A program made the translations under genes and the position numbers. A DNA stretch of 64,000 nt from Parcubacteria group bacterium Gr01-1014_13 (GTDB taxonomy: Bacteria > Patescibacteria > ABY1 > Magasanikbacterales > GWA2-37-8), in the NCBI GenBank assembly GCA_007376295.1, contig VMGB01000001.1:431345-495344 (forward strand), read 5' to 3'. The stretch's first letter is position 1, and the number at the start of each line of letters is the position of its first letter. This document shows positions 8,372-15,576 of this stretch, one piece after another. The notes beneath the pieces were generated by a model that saw only the letters and a list, made by a program, of their open reading frames with translations, was not told the DNA's origin and searched no databases.

Positions 8372-8651
8372 CCATTGTGATGCGTGGTGGGACTTGATTT
8401 TTGACAATAACAATCGCGGCAAGATTTACGACCAATTTAACCGCGAACGAGCGGAGTTAATCGAGCATTTGGAGCATTGCGATATTTGCAAAAATGTAAT
8501 TGGACAGATAGAGCCACTGTCAACGTTCATGGATATTGACGAGCTGGCATCTTTAACTCCTGAGGAGTTCGCCATCCTGATACGAGAACTCTACAGCAAT
8601 GCTCGAGGACTGGTGTTCGAGGATGACGCTGTCAATATGGATCATGATTAG
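8361..8651 (+). CDS. HX3CX2C mini-protein A (zinc-finger-like)
   Basis: 96 aa. Its centre has HLEHCDIC, an H-x3-C-x2-C motif like that of zinc-binding anti-sigma factors (zf-HC2). The N-terminus has CDAWWDLIF and the C-terminal part has SLTPEEFAILIRELYSNAR. The neighbouring 83-aa protein shares the whole layout (CELWFDLF, HLKRCEKC, FSKAIREIWKFAR), so the pair arose by duplication. There is no membrane segment, unlike a classical anti-sigma factor, but the coupled upstream gene is a membrane protein. Function unknown. Confidence 0.75.
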   Translation: MPNNHCDAWWDLIFDNNNRGKIYDQFNRERAELIEHLEHCDICKNVIGQIEPLSTFMDIDELASLTPEEFAILIRELYSNARGLVFEDDAVNMDHD

Positions 8652-8676
8652 ACACCGACTTTAAAGGAGTAGCGCC

Positions 8677-8928
8677 ATGACAAAAACACCTTGCGAGTTG
8701 TGGTTTGACTTATTCTGCGGCGATTCACGATACACCAGCAAATTGTTCAATGACTTCTTGACCTACAGGTCTACGCTTACCAGACACCTTAAGCGTTGTG
8801 AAAAATGTAGGAACATATTCATACAATTTAACGTAAGGGCCAGCATTATCCCAAATAGTAATATGAATGACCAAGAATTTTCCAAAGCCATTCGAGAGAT
8901 TTGGAAGTTTGCTCGGAAGAAAAAATAA
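8677..8928 (+). CDS. HX3CX2C mini-protein B, paralogue of the preceding gene
   Basis: 83 aa with a good ribosome site (AAAGGAG before 8677). It repeats the layout of the upstream protein: an N-terminal Cys-x-x-W-(W/F)-D-L segment, the H-x3-C-x2-C motif in HLKRCEKCRN, and a C-terminal FSKAIREIWKFARKK helix. Amino acid identity is low but spacing is kept, so this is an old tandem duplicate. The basic C-terminus contrasts with the acidic end of its partner. Possible roles are zinc binding and protein-protein contact. Function unknown. Confidence 0.75.
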   Translation: MTKTPCELWFDLFCGDSRYTSKLFNDFLTYRSTLTRHLKRCEKCRNIFIQFNVRASIIPNSNMNDQEFSKAIREIWKFARKKK

Positions 8929-8946
8929 CGCTCATTTTTTACTCAG

Positions 8947-8974
8947 GAGAGAAAGCTTACCCTTTCTCTCTTCT
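8947..8974 (+). terminator. Possible intrinsic terminator after the mini-protein cluster
   Basis: A perfect 9-bp stem GAGAGAAAG/CTTTCTCTC with a 6-nt loop, but only a weak T tract (TTCT). It could end the cluster or sit in the tsaE leader. Confidence 0.45.
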
Positions 8975-8982
8975 ACATTAAT

Positions 8983-9417
8983 ATGCTACTTACAACAAAC
9001 TCACAATCAGAAACCGAGCGATTCGGAAAAAAACTTTCCGCCAAACTACGTGGTGGAGATATTTTGTTGTTATCAGGAGATTTAGGCGCAGGTAAAACTT
9101 CTCTCGTAAAAGGCTTGGCTAAAAGTTTAGGGATTAAGCATGAAATCACCAGCCCCACCTTCACTCTGATGAATACATACAAAGTCCAAGGTTCAAAGTC
9201 CAAAGTCAAAAATCTGGTCCATATTGATACCTACCGACTTAAAGACGAAAAAGAATTGCTGGAAATTGGTGTGGAAGATTATTTAGGAAAACCGGATACG
9301 ATTTGCGTAATAGAATGGCCGGAGAAAATTTCTGGCTTGTTAAAAAACAAAAAAACAACTTCAATTTCTTTTGAGCACGGTAATAAACCTGAGGAAAGAA
9401 AAATTTTAATCTCTTAA
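8983..9417 (+). CDS. tsaE: TsaE, ATPase for tRNA t6A modification
   Basis: 144 aa P-loop ATPase that works with TsaB and TsaD to make N6-threonylcarbamoyladenosine at position 37 of ANN-decoding tRNAs. Walker A is GDLGAGKTSLVKGLA, followed by the family-typical TSPTFTLMNTY, HIDTYRL and IEWPEKI motifs. A short in-frame insert (~residues 66-75, VQGSKSKVKN) interrupts the strand between NTY and HIDTYRL and is made of TCAAAGTC-type repeats at 9181-9207. Convergent with the DoxX-like gene, with a 4-bp overlap. Confidence 0.92.
   Translation: MLLTTNSQSETERFGKKLSAKLRGGDILLLSGDLGAGKTSLVKGLAKSLGIKHEITSPTFTLMNTYKVQGSKSKVKNLVHIDTYRLKDEKELLEIGVEDYLGKPDTICVIEWPEKISGLLKNKKTTSISFEHGNKPEERKILIS
9181..9207 (+). 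repeat. Heptamer-like short repeat inside tsaE
   Basis: Three near copies of AAAGTCCAA / TCAAAGTC in tandem, in frame inside tsaE. They encode a Ser/Lys/Val-rich insert between two conserved motifs. Confidence 0.6.
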
Positions 9418-9896
9418 TTTATCAAAGCGCGTAGCTTTGGATATCTGGAAAAAATAGGTAAATTTACGAGCCATTTCTCTACACCCCAGATGTGCCCGGC
9501 GCGGCAAGTGGCCAACAACAGAAGGCCGGATATATAAATTATATGTTGGTTTACCAAATAACTATTGGTACCGACCATAGGAAAATTTAAAAGAGGAAGG
9601 TAAAGCAAAAACATCAACAACATTCCCAGATAGGAGCTAATCCGCACGAATAAACCGAGCAATAGAGATACTCCCAGCAATGTCATCCCCCACTTCACCA
9701 TAAAATCTACGACCGGCAAAACCTGAGGATTTGAAAACCACTGGAATAAATAAACGAAACTTTTTGCTTCCCCAATATATTTGGCAGAAGAAAATGTTGT
9801 GTCCAAAATATGGCTGATGCCGGCATAAAGATACATCCAACCCATTGTGATACGCAATATAAACAAAGAAACTCTTTGTGGTTTTGACATTGACAT
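9414..9896 (-). CDS. DoxX-like membrane protein
   Basis: 160 aa with four membrane segments (~10-28, 62-82, 88-107, 116-136). The pattern RITMGWMYLYAGISHI at the start and KWGMTLLGVSLLLGLFVR in the second helix fits the DoxX / thiosulfate:quinone oxidoreductase small-subunit family. In many bacteria such proteins are linked to redox or thiol stress. No partner gene for quinone chemistry lies next to it. Its start is preceded by a GCTATAAT element that may be its -10. Confidence 0.65.
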   Translation of the reverse strand: MSMSKPQRVSLFILRITMGWMYLYAGISHILDTTFSSAKYIGEAKSFVYLFQWFSNPQVLPVVDFMVKWGMTLLGVSLLLGLFVRISSYLGMLLMFLLYLPLLNFPMVGTNSYLVNQHIIYISGLLLLATCRAGHIWGVEKWLVNLPIFSRYPKLRALIN

Positions 9897-10000
9897 ACTT
9901 TTTAAATTTAAAATTAAACCTATTTAATTATAGCATTTTTTCTCTTTTAAAAAAAGAGCGGTTTTGTGACTTGCTCAGGTCGTATTAACTAATTCACTAC

Positions 10001-10393
10001 TTACTTTTTCTTGCATTCTACTTCAAATCGCTCTTGTAACAATTTAAAGCGTCGAGATGTATTTTTGTCGGCTAGCAGAACAGACACTCCGATTTGTTTT
10101 ATTTCCAACTCACCTGGATATTCTTTACCGAATTGAGAACGGGTAAAATCTATTACCTGTCCGTCCGGAAAAATATTCCAAAGATGAACCTTCATTTTAG
10201 CGAATTTTGTCCCTTTTAGATTTACTCCGTAAATCTTCCCGCCAAATAAACTCTGCGCCAACAGGCTGATTATGGAACTATGCCCCCAAAACGGATTTTC
10301 CTTTGTCCAGCCTTTGGGATCAAAGCTTGTATCTTTGCCGCAAATTTGCGGCGAAATTTTCCTAAACTTTTTGACTGTCATTGGGACAATCAT
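10001..10393 (-). CDS. YunG-like protein of unknown function
   Basis: 130 aa soluble protein. The segments GWTKENPFWGHSSIISLLAQ, LFGGKIYGV, HLWNIFPDGQVIDFTRSQF have the order and spacing I recall for the YunG-type family, whose members have conserved Gly-His/Gln-Cys/Ser and D-x-T-x-x-Q-F elements. The family role is not known. The start ATG at 10393 has a good AAAGGAGGA ribosome site. The gene stands between two membrane-protein genes on the same strand. Confidence 0.5.
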   Translation of the reverse strand: MIVPMTVKKFRKISPQICGKDTSFDPKGWTKENPFWGHSSIISLLAQSLFGGKIYGVNLKGTKFAKMKVHLWNIFPDGQVIDFTRSQFGKEYPGELEIKQIGVSVLLADKNTSRRFKLLQERFEVECKKK

Positions 10394-10464
10394 GATTTTC
10401 CTCCTTTATGAGAATGCCCTCGAATCAAGTTGTCTCAATTCAAGGGCAATACGAACATTTTTTG

Positions 10465-11016
10465 CTACATCCAGAGCCATGTAGTAATTACCACCGAAAT
10501 GTTGTACAAGCTGTGCGCGGCCACACTGGAAAAGTATGATCCAAACCGGCTCGGACCATTACGGAACCAAAGCCGAGCAAGGAACAAACCGCCAACACCC
10601 TGCAACAAAACAGAAAAGTAACCATACCCGTGCGCCAAACCAAAAGCAATAAACGACCAACCGAGAACCACAAACAGGAATTCCGGTCTTAGCGTCCCCT
10701 CTTTATCCGAGAGAGCCCGACAAGGACCGCGGAAAATGATTTCCTCCAAGAAAGGCGCGCCAAAAATAATGATTAGCACCTGCATCACCACAAATGGCGA
10801 AGTAAGCGCCTGTCCCAGCGAAAGGCTGTGCGATTGAAGCCAATAGTTTAGGGTAGCTCCCATCACTGGCATACTAGTGCCAAAATCAACAGAGGCCAAC
10901 CCAATAGCCTTGAAAAAACTAACAACAGCTAACATGCCAAACCACATAAGGAAAACCGTAAAGCCAATTTCTCCAATTTTAGCTCCAAGAGTCTTATGTT
11001 CTGCAGATCGAAACAT
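10465..11016 (-). CDS. CPBP-family intramembrane metalloprotease
   Basis: 183 aa, at least four membrane helices. The catalytic motifs of the CAAX-protease/bacteriocin-processing (Abi) family are present: EEIIFRG (EExxxR), FGLAHGY (FxxxH) and a late HSLYN. Such enzymes cut peptides inside the membrane and can take part in bacteriocin self-immunity or protein maturation. Substrate unknown. The ATG at 11016 is preceded by an AGAAAGAGG site. No bacteriocin-like gene is visible beside it. Confidence 0.8.
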   Translation of the reverse strand: MFRSAEHKTLGAKIGEIGFTVFLMWFGMLAVVSFFKAIGLASVDFGTSMPVMGATLNYWLQSHSLSLGQALTSPFVVMQVLIIIFGAPFLEEIIFRGPCRALSDKEGTLRPEFLFVVLGWSFIAFGLAHGYGYFSVLLQGVGGLFLARLWFRNGPSRFGSYFSSVAAHSLYNISVVITTWLWM

Positions 11017-11103
11017 TATGTACCTCTTTCTGCATGATCAGAACATGCAGATTGTATTGTAACTTAAAAAGACCAAGATTCTATCTTGTCCCCTGTGGAT
11101 AAC

Positions 11104-11168
11104 TATATTCGAAATGAGTGAGTGAAATAATTTGCTTGCAAATTTATTTCCGAGCGAATGAGAATATA
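11104..11168. repeat. Long imperfect inverted repeat (REP-like)
   Basis: About 30 bases pair across a 2-nt centre: TATATTC/GAATATA at the ends, then ATGAGTGAGTG/CGAGCGAATGAG imperfectly, then GAAATAA/TTATTTC and TTTGC/GCAAA. It fills most of the gap between the CPBP gene and pgsA and has no T tract on either strand. Confidence 0.5.
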
Positions 11169-11182
11169 TGCGGCGAAGCCCC

Positions 11183-11758
11183 CTATATACTGTAAGTAAA
11201 CAAACTGAGGATACCAAAAACAATGGCCAGATAAAAAGTACCTTTTGAGATCGGAAGCAAGTGCTCTATATTAAAAATAATTGATAATAAAAGAATCAAT
11301 ACTCCTAGCACTTGTAAAATCATTTTAATCTTCCCCCACCAATTTGCCTGCGGATGCTCCTCGCCACGCTTATACTTTAGTAATGCCGCGACAATTATAA
11401 TAAATTCCAAAACTATAACCACCCAAGCTGTATAAACATCGACATACTTTAAAACTAATATATAGGCTACCGTACAAATAAGAATTTTATCAGCCAAAGG
11501 ATCAAGCATTTTGCCAAGATTAGTAACTTGATTCCTGGTTCTGGCCATGGCGCCATCTAGAGCGTCAGTAAAAGAAGTGGCCAAAAATAAAAACCCTCCC
11601 CACAAGTAACTATCCCGCCAAAAAAACCAAATAACAAGCGGCGTTAAAAATATACGGCCTACAGAAACATGGTTTGGTTTTATCCACCTTGGAAACAATG
11701 GCAAAAAAACTTTAGCCAATAATTTATCCATCCAACTAATTTTTATTTCTTCTGACAT
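11183..11758 (-). CDS. pgsA: CDP-alcohol phosphatidyltransferase (PgsA-like)
   Basis: 191 aa integral membrane enzyme that joins an alcohol, probably glycerol-3-phosphate, to CDP-diacylglycerol. The family signature D-x2-D-G-x2-A-R-x8-G-x3-D-x3-D is complete in TDALDGAMARTRNQV and LGKMLDPLADK. Five or so membrane helices follow. Size fits PgsA, but other members of the family (inositol or archaetidyl types) share the motif, so the exact alcohol is inferred. It is flanked on both sides by palindromic repeats. Confidence 0.8.
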   Translation of the reverse strand: MSEEIKISWMDKLLAKVFLPLFPRWIKPNHVSVGRIFLTPLVIWFFWRDSYLWGGFLFLATSFTDALDGAMARTRNQVTNLGKMLDPLADKILICTVAYILVLKYVDVYTAWVVIVLEFIIIVAALLKYKRGEEHPQANWWGKIKMILQVLGVLILLLSIIFNIEHLLPISKGTFYLAIVFGILSLFTYSI

Positions 11759-11784
11759 ATACCCTAAACTTACTAGAGGTGAAG

Positions 11785-11808
11785 CAAATGAAATTTTAAT
11801 TTCATTTG
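11785..11808. repeat. Perfect 10-bp inverted repeat upstream of pgsA
   Basis: CAAATGAAAT, 4-nt loop, ATTTCATTTG, flanked by GAGGTGAAGC and GAGGTTCGAC. No T tract, so not a clear terminator. With the palindrome at 11104-11168 it brackets pgsA. Confidence 0.5.
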
Positions 11809-11857
11809 TGAGGTTCGACGTAATTTCAAGCTTCGCTTATATTTTACTCTATTCTGC

Positions 11858-12511
11858 TTAACTACGCAAAGAAAATGTGGCGAGATTGTTTACAGGTTTT
11901 CTTTTAAAATACCAAAATACCAATACACTAAGAATAGCCGCGAAAAAGCACCAGACCGAAAAAAATGTTTCATTAAAGAAATAACCAGCGATAACAAAAG
12001 CAACAAACAAAGTGATGCCAAATATATTTATTATTTTATGTTTTGAAACAATAGCGCTTCCGCACGTTACAACTACATAGAAAGCCACTATCCAAAGCGG
12101 GTATAAATGAGGCGAAAGATAGGCAATGCTATTGTTAACAATTTGTGATGTTACCGGATCAGCAAGAATAAAATAAAGCAAATACATTCCCACCGCCAAA
12201 CCAACTACAAAAAACAAATATAAGATCTTTTTTCGCAGACGATCTGTCTCTAATAATAAAATAGAAAAGGGAATAAAAATCGGCCACAATACATGAGAAA
12301 ATATCGAATAAGCGTAAGTCATTGCCGTGTTAAGTAAAGGCGAACCAAAAGAAAGCCATATTACCCCTTCGATAATTTGTTGAATTCCAAACAAAAGCGG
12401 GATTGCGGCAAAAGGAATCTCCGCCTTTCCTTTTGCCTTTGTTATGGTTGCCACTCCAACTGCCGATAACGCGGAGCCAGCTACAAAACTGGCTGTGGCC
12501 GAAAAACACAT
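11858..12511 (-). CDS. Multi-pass membrane protein starting MCFSATASF (DUF6629-like)
   Basis: 217 aa, about seven membrane helices. The N-terminus MCFSATASFVAGSALSAVG and IPFAAIPLLFGIQQIIEGV match a conserved family of unknown function that I remember as DUF6629. The paired helices, a conserved Glu in QQIIEGVIW and a His in the third helix suggest a small-molecule or metal channel, but no function is established. The ATG at 12511 opens directly into the MCFS motif, which supports this start. Confidence 0.65.
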   Translation of the reverse strand: MCFSATASFVAGSALSAVGVATITKAKGKAEIPFAAIPLLFGIQQIIEGVIWLSFGSPLLNTAMTYAYSIFSHVLWPIFIPFSILLLETDRLRKKILYLFFVVGLAVGMYLLYFILADPVTSQIVNNSIAYLSPHLYPLWIVAFYVVVTCGSAIVSKHKIINIFGITLFVAFVIAGYFFNETFFSVWCFFAAILSVLVFWYFKRKPVNNLATFSLRS

Positions 12512-12548
12512 AATTACTTTTTAACTGTGATTCAACCCGTTTTAATGC

Positions 12549-12809
12549 TTAGTTTTGCTTCAAGCTGGCATTGTGCATCCAAGCGATATACGCTCCGCCC
12601 AAACCTGACCAAGCTGCTACCGAAATAGCACCCAACAGCCAGCTACCAAAATTCATTCCTGAAAATCCGAGAAGTAATTGAAATAAATTCAAGTGCAGTT
12701 CGGCCGCTTTACTGGTAAGGAATATTCCATAAACCATACAGATCGTATACGCGATTTCTCCGCCAAGTACGCAAAGTTTGGCATATTTACCAAGAGATAC
12801 TTTTCCCAT
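12549..12809 (-). CDS. Small two-helix membrane protein
   Basis: 86 aa with two clear membrane segments (~12-35 and 45-76, rich in Gly and Ala). The pattern is short soluble start, helix, amphipathic linker, helix, short tail. Not recognised with confidence. It lies downstream of copA on the same strand after a 135-bp gap containing its own possible leader with a 4-codon mini-ORF, so it may be regulated separately from the copper operon. Confidence 0.6.
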   Translation of the reverse strand: MGKVSLGKYAKLCVLGGEIAYTICMVYGIFLTSKAAELHLNLFQLLLGFSGMNFGSWLLGAISVAAWSGLGGAYIAWMHNASLKQN

Positions 12810-12856
12810 ATTTTTAAATACTTAAAAAAAATAGACTATTTACACTGTCCTATCTT

Positions 12857-12871
12857 TTAGCTTGTTAGCAT
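12857..12871 (-). other. Four-codon mini-ORF (MLTS) with a strong ribosome site
   Basis: The perfect site AAAGGAGGT (minus strand, 12884-12876) is placed 5 bp before an ATG (12871-12869), but the frame reads only Met-Leu-Thr-Ser and stops at 12857. It lies 48 bp before the 86-aa membrane-protein gene and may be a leader peptide or a start lost by mutation. Confidence 0.4.
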
Positions 12872-12945
12872 GTTTACCTCCTTTCCTTTATAGCCGCTCT
12901 CTAATCTATATAGCATACCACTATTCCGCATTTATATAAAATATG

Positions 12946-15183
12946 TCAGATAATATTTTTGCGCTTAAGCAAAAGGGAGTTAGCAACCACCGAAATGGAG
13001 CTGGTGGCCATGGCCACCGAAGCAAAAATCGGACTAAGCAGAAGTTGGAAGAATGGATACAGCACGCCCATGGCTACCGGAATAAGAATGATATTATAGG
13101 CAAATGCCCAAAACAGATTCATTTTAATCGTGCGCATAGTTTTTTTGGAAAGCACAACTGCGGCGGCCACCGAACGCAAATCTTTGTTAATCAAGGTTAT
13201 ATCGGCCGCTTCTATGGCCACATCAGTCCCGCTGCCCATAGCAATACCCACATCAGCTGCAGCCAGAGCCGGAGCGTCATTGATACCATCACCCACCATA
13301 GCGACCACCTTGCCTTCAGCCTGAATTTTTTTCACTTCCGCTTCTTTTTGATCGGGTAGCACTTCGGCCAATACCCGCGTAATACCCAACTTTGCGCCAA
13401 TAGCGGCGGCTGTGCGCTGATTATCTCCAGTAATCATAACCACTTCAATCCCTAATGCTTTGAGAGCAGCCAGCCCATCTTTGGCAGTATCTTTAATAAT
13501 ATCAGCCACAGCAATCAGACCGGACAATGCTCCATTAGCGGCTAACATCATTACAGTTTTACCGTCATTTTCTAATTTAATAATTTGATTATTCTGCTCA
13601 TCTGTAATCGTAACTTTTTCCCGTTCCATCAACCGACGGTTGCCAAAAAAAATTTTCACACCATCAACATTGCCCTCAACGCCATGGCCGGGGATAGCCT
13701 GGAAACTTTCAGCCTTGCTAATAGCGATTTTTTCTTCTTCCGCCTTCTTAACAATCGCTTCGGCCAGTGAATGTTCTGATCCTTTTTCAATAGATGCGGC
13801 CAGACGCAACAGCTCTTCGCTCTTTAGATGATTTACCGAAATAATATCTGTTACTTCGGGCTTGCCAACTGTAAGTGTGCCGGTTTTATCAAAAACAATC
13901 GTATTAATTTTGTGGGCTGTTTCCAAACTTTCGGCGTCTTTAATCAAAATGCCGTGTTCCGCGCCTTTGCCGGTTCCGACCATAATGGCCGTGGGCGTAG
14001 CCAAACCCATGGCGCATGGACAAGCGATGATAAGCACCGCCACGGTATTTAAAATAGCAAACAAAAGCGCTCTGTCGGCCGGACCAAAATTGTACCAAAC
14101 CACAAACGTGGCCACAGCCAGCATAATAACAATTGGCACAAAATATGAAGAAATGAGATCAGCGATGCGCTGAATAGGCGCTTTGCTGCCCTGCGCTTCT
14201 TGCACGAGTTTGATAATCTGAGCCAGCATGGTCTCCTGACCAACTTTTGTCGCTTTAAATATAAAACTACCAGTCTTATTCATTGTCGCCCCTACAACAA
14301 CATCGTCTTTGGTTTTATCGGCAGGCATACTTTCTCCTGTGACCATTGATTCATCTATGCTTGATTCACCCTCGACAATAATGCCATCTACGGGAATTTT
14401 TTCACCAGGACGGACACGAATGTGATCGCCAATTTCTACTTCATTGATTGGCAAATCGATTTCTTTGCCATCACGCACCACGCGCGCGGTTTTAGCTTGT
14501 AGACCAATTAATTTTTTAATAGCTTCCGACGTACCAGCTTTGGCTTTAGCTTCAAAATAACGGCCAAGTAAAATTAGGCCGATAATAATCGTACTTACAT
14601 CAAAATACGGCATCGGTTCAATACCAGCCCTTTCCACCACAGAAGGCATAATAGTTACAAATGCCGAATAACCAAACGCTACAGTCGTGCCCATTGCCAC
14701 CAGTGTATCCATGTTGGCGCTGCGATGTTTGAGCGCCGAAAGAGTGGCGCGATAAAACCCAAACCCAGCCCAGAACTGTACCGGCGCGGCCAAAAATAAC
14801 TGAACCCAAAAATTTTGTAAAAACATTGGCGCGGATTTCATCAGACCGGGAAAACTTCCCCAAAGTATCAGACCGCCCAATACCAGACTAACAATGACTT
14901 TAACGCGCAAATCCTTAAGTTCTTTCTGCTTTTCTTTTTGCTCTCCATCTTCTGATTTCAACTCCTCGCCGATCATCGCTTGATAACCGACATTGGATAC
15001 AGCTGACTCTAAATGTTTATCCGTGACTTTTTGCGGATCATACGAAACAGTGGCTTTCTCGGTTGCCAGATTCACATTTGCCTGGCTGACGCCATCTATT
15101 TGTTTCAGCGCCCTTTCCAGCATAGTAACGCACGAGGCGCAATGCATGCCTTTAATGGAAAACGTTTTTTTAGATTCAGACAT
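12946..15183 (-). CDS. copA: Copper-exporting P1B-type ATPase CopA
   Basis: 745 aa. One N-terminal heavy-metal domain (GMHCASC), eight membrane helices, actuator TGES motif, CPCAMGLATPTA in the metal-path helix, the DKTGTLT phosphorylation site, GDGINDAPAL, and a late MATSS element, the layout of Cu(I) exporters. The family SEHPL motif reads SEHSL here, with the His kept and the Pro changed. It pumps Cu(I) out of the cytoplasm at the cost of ATP. Last core gene of the CsoR-controlled operon, 9 bp after the cupredoxin gene. Confidence 0.95.
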   Translation of the reverse strand: MSESKKTFSIKGMHCASCVTMLERALKQIDGVSQANVNLATEKATVSYDPQKVTDKHLESAVSNVGYQAMIGEELKSEDGEQKEKQKELKDLRVKVIVSLVLGGLILWGSFPGLMKSAPMFLQNFWVQLFLAAPVQFWAGFGFYRATLSALKHRSANMDTLVAMGTTVAFGYSAFVTIMPSVVERAGIEPMPYFDVSTIIIGLILLGRYFEAKAKAGTSEAIKKLIGLQAKTARVVRDGKEIDLPINEVEIGDHIRVRPGEKIPVDGIIVEGESSIDESMVTGESMPADKTKDDVVVGATMNKTGSFIFKATKVGQETMLAQIIKLVQEAQGSKAPIQRIADLISSYFVPIVIMLAVATFVVWYNFGPADRALLFAILNTVAVLIIACPCAMGLATPTAIMVGTGKGAEHGILIKDAESLETAHKINTIVFDKTGTLTVGKPEVTDIISVNHLKSEELLRLAASIEKGSEHSLAEAIVKKAEEEKIAISKAESFQAIPGHGVEGNVDGVKIFFGNRRLMEREKVTITDEQNNQIIKLENDGKTVMMLAANGALSGLIAVADIIKDTAKDGLAALKALGIEVVMITGDNQRTAAAIGAKLGITRVLAEVLPDQKEAEVKKIQAEGKVVAMVGDGINDAPALAAADVGIAMGSGTDVAIEAADITLINKDLRSVAAAVVLSKKTMRTIKMNLFWAFAYNIILIPVAMGVLYPFFQLLLSPIFASVAMATSSISVVANSLLLKRKNII

Positions 15184-15192
15184 ATTATTTTA

Positions 15193-15552
15193 TTATTTAA
15201 CAATCAACTTTCCATGAAACATATTCATGCCGCAGACAAATTCATATTCCCCCGCTTTTTCCGGCTTTATTTCCACAGAAACAGTTTGATTTAACGGCAA
15301 AAATTTACGGATTTTAAATTCCGGCACGACTACTTCTTCCAAACAACTCGACGGGTCTTTGCGGGTAAACCGCAATGTAGTAGTTTTGCCTTTGGCAATA
15401 ACGATTGTGTTTGGCGAATAGCCGCCTTCAACTGTTATATCCACCAAATCACCGGCAGTAACCGTTTTTTCTTTTTTCATCAAAAAGAACCAATAAATAA
15501 AACCCATCACACCGATACCGATAATTGTGACAATAATATTGTCTAGTTGCAT
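15193..15552 (-). CDS. Membrane-anchored cupredoxin-domain protein
   Basis: 119 aa. One N-terminal membrane helix (~8-26) anchors a small cupredoxin domain outside the cytoplasm. The domain starts at GGYSPNTIVIAKGKTTTLRF and has a late metal site CGMNMFHGKL; a second Cys in PSSCLEEVVVPEF takes the place of the usual early His. The same arrangement appears at the C-terminus of the next upstream protein, so the two domains are related. It probably binds or passes on copper beside CopA. Confidence 0.8.
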   Translation of the reverse strand: MQLDNIIVTIIGIGVMGFIYWFFLMKKEKTVTAGDLVDITVEGGYSPNTIVIAKGKTTTLRFTRKDPSSCLEEVVVPEFKIRKFLPLNQTVSVEIKPEKAGEYEFVCGMNMFHGKLIVK

Positions 15553-15576
15553 AAAATAAATAAATAAATTAACTAA

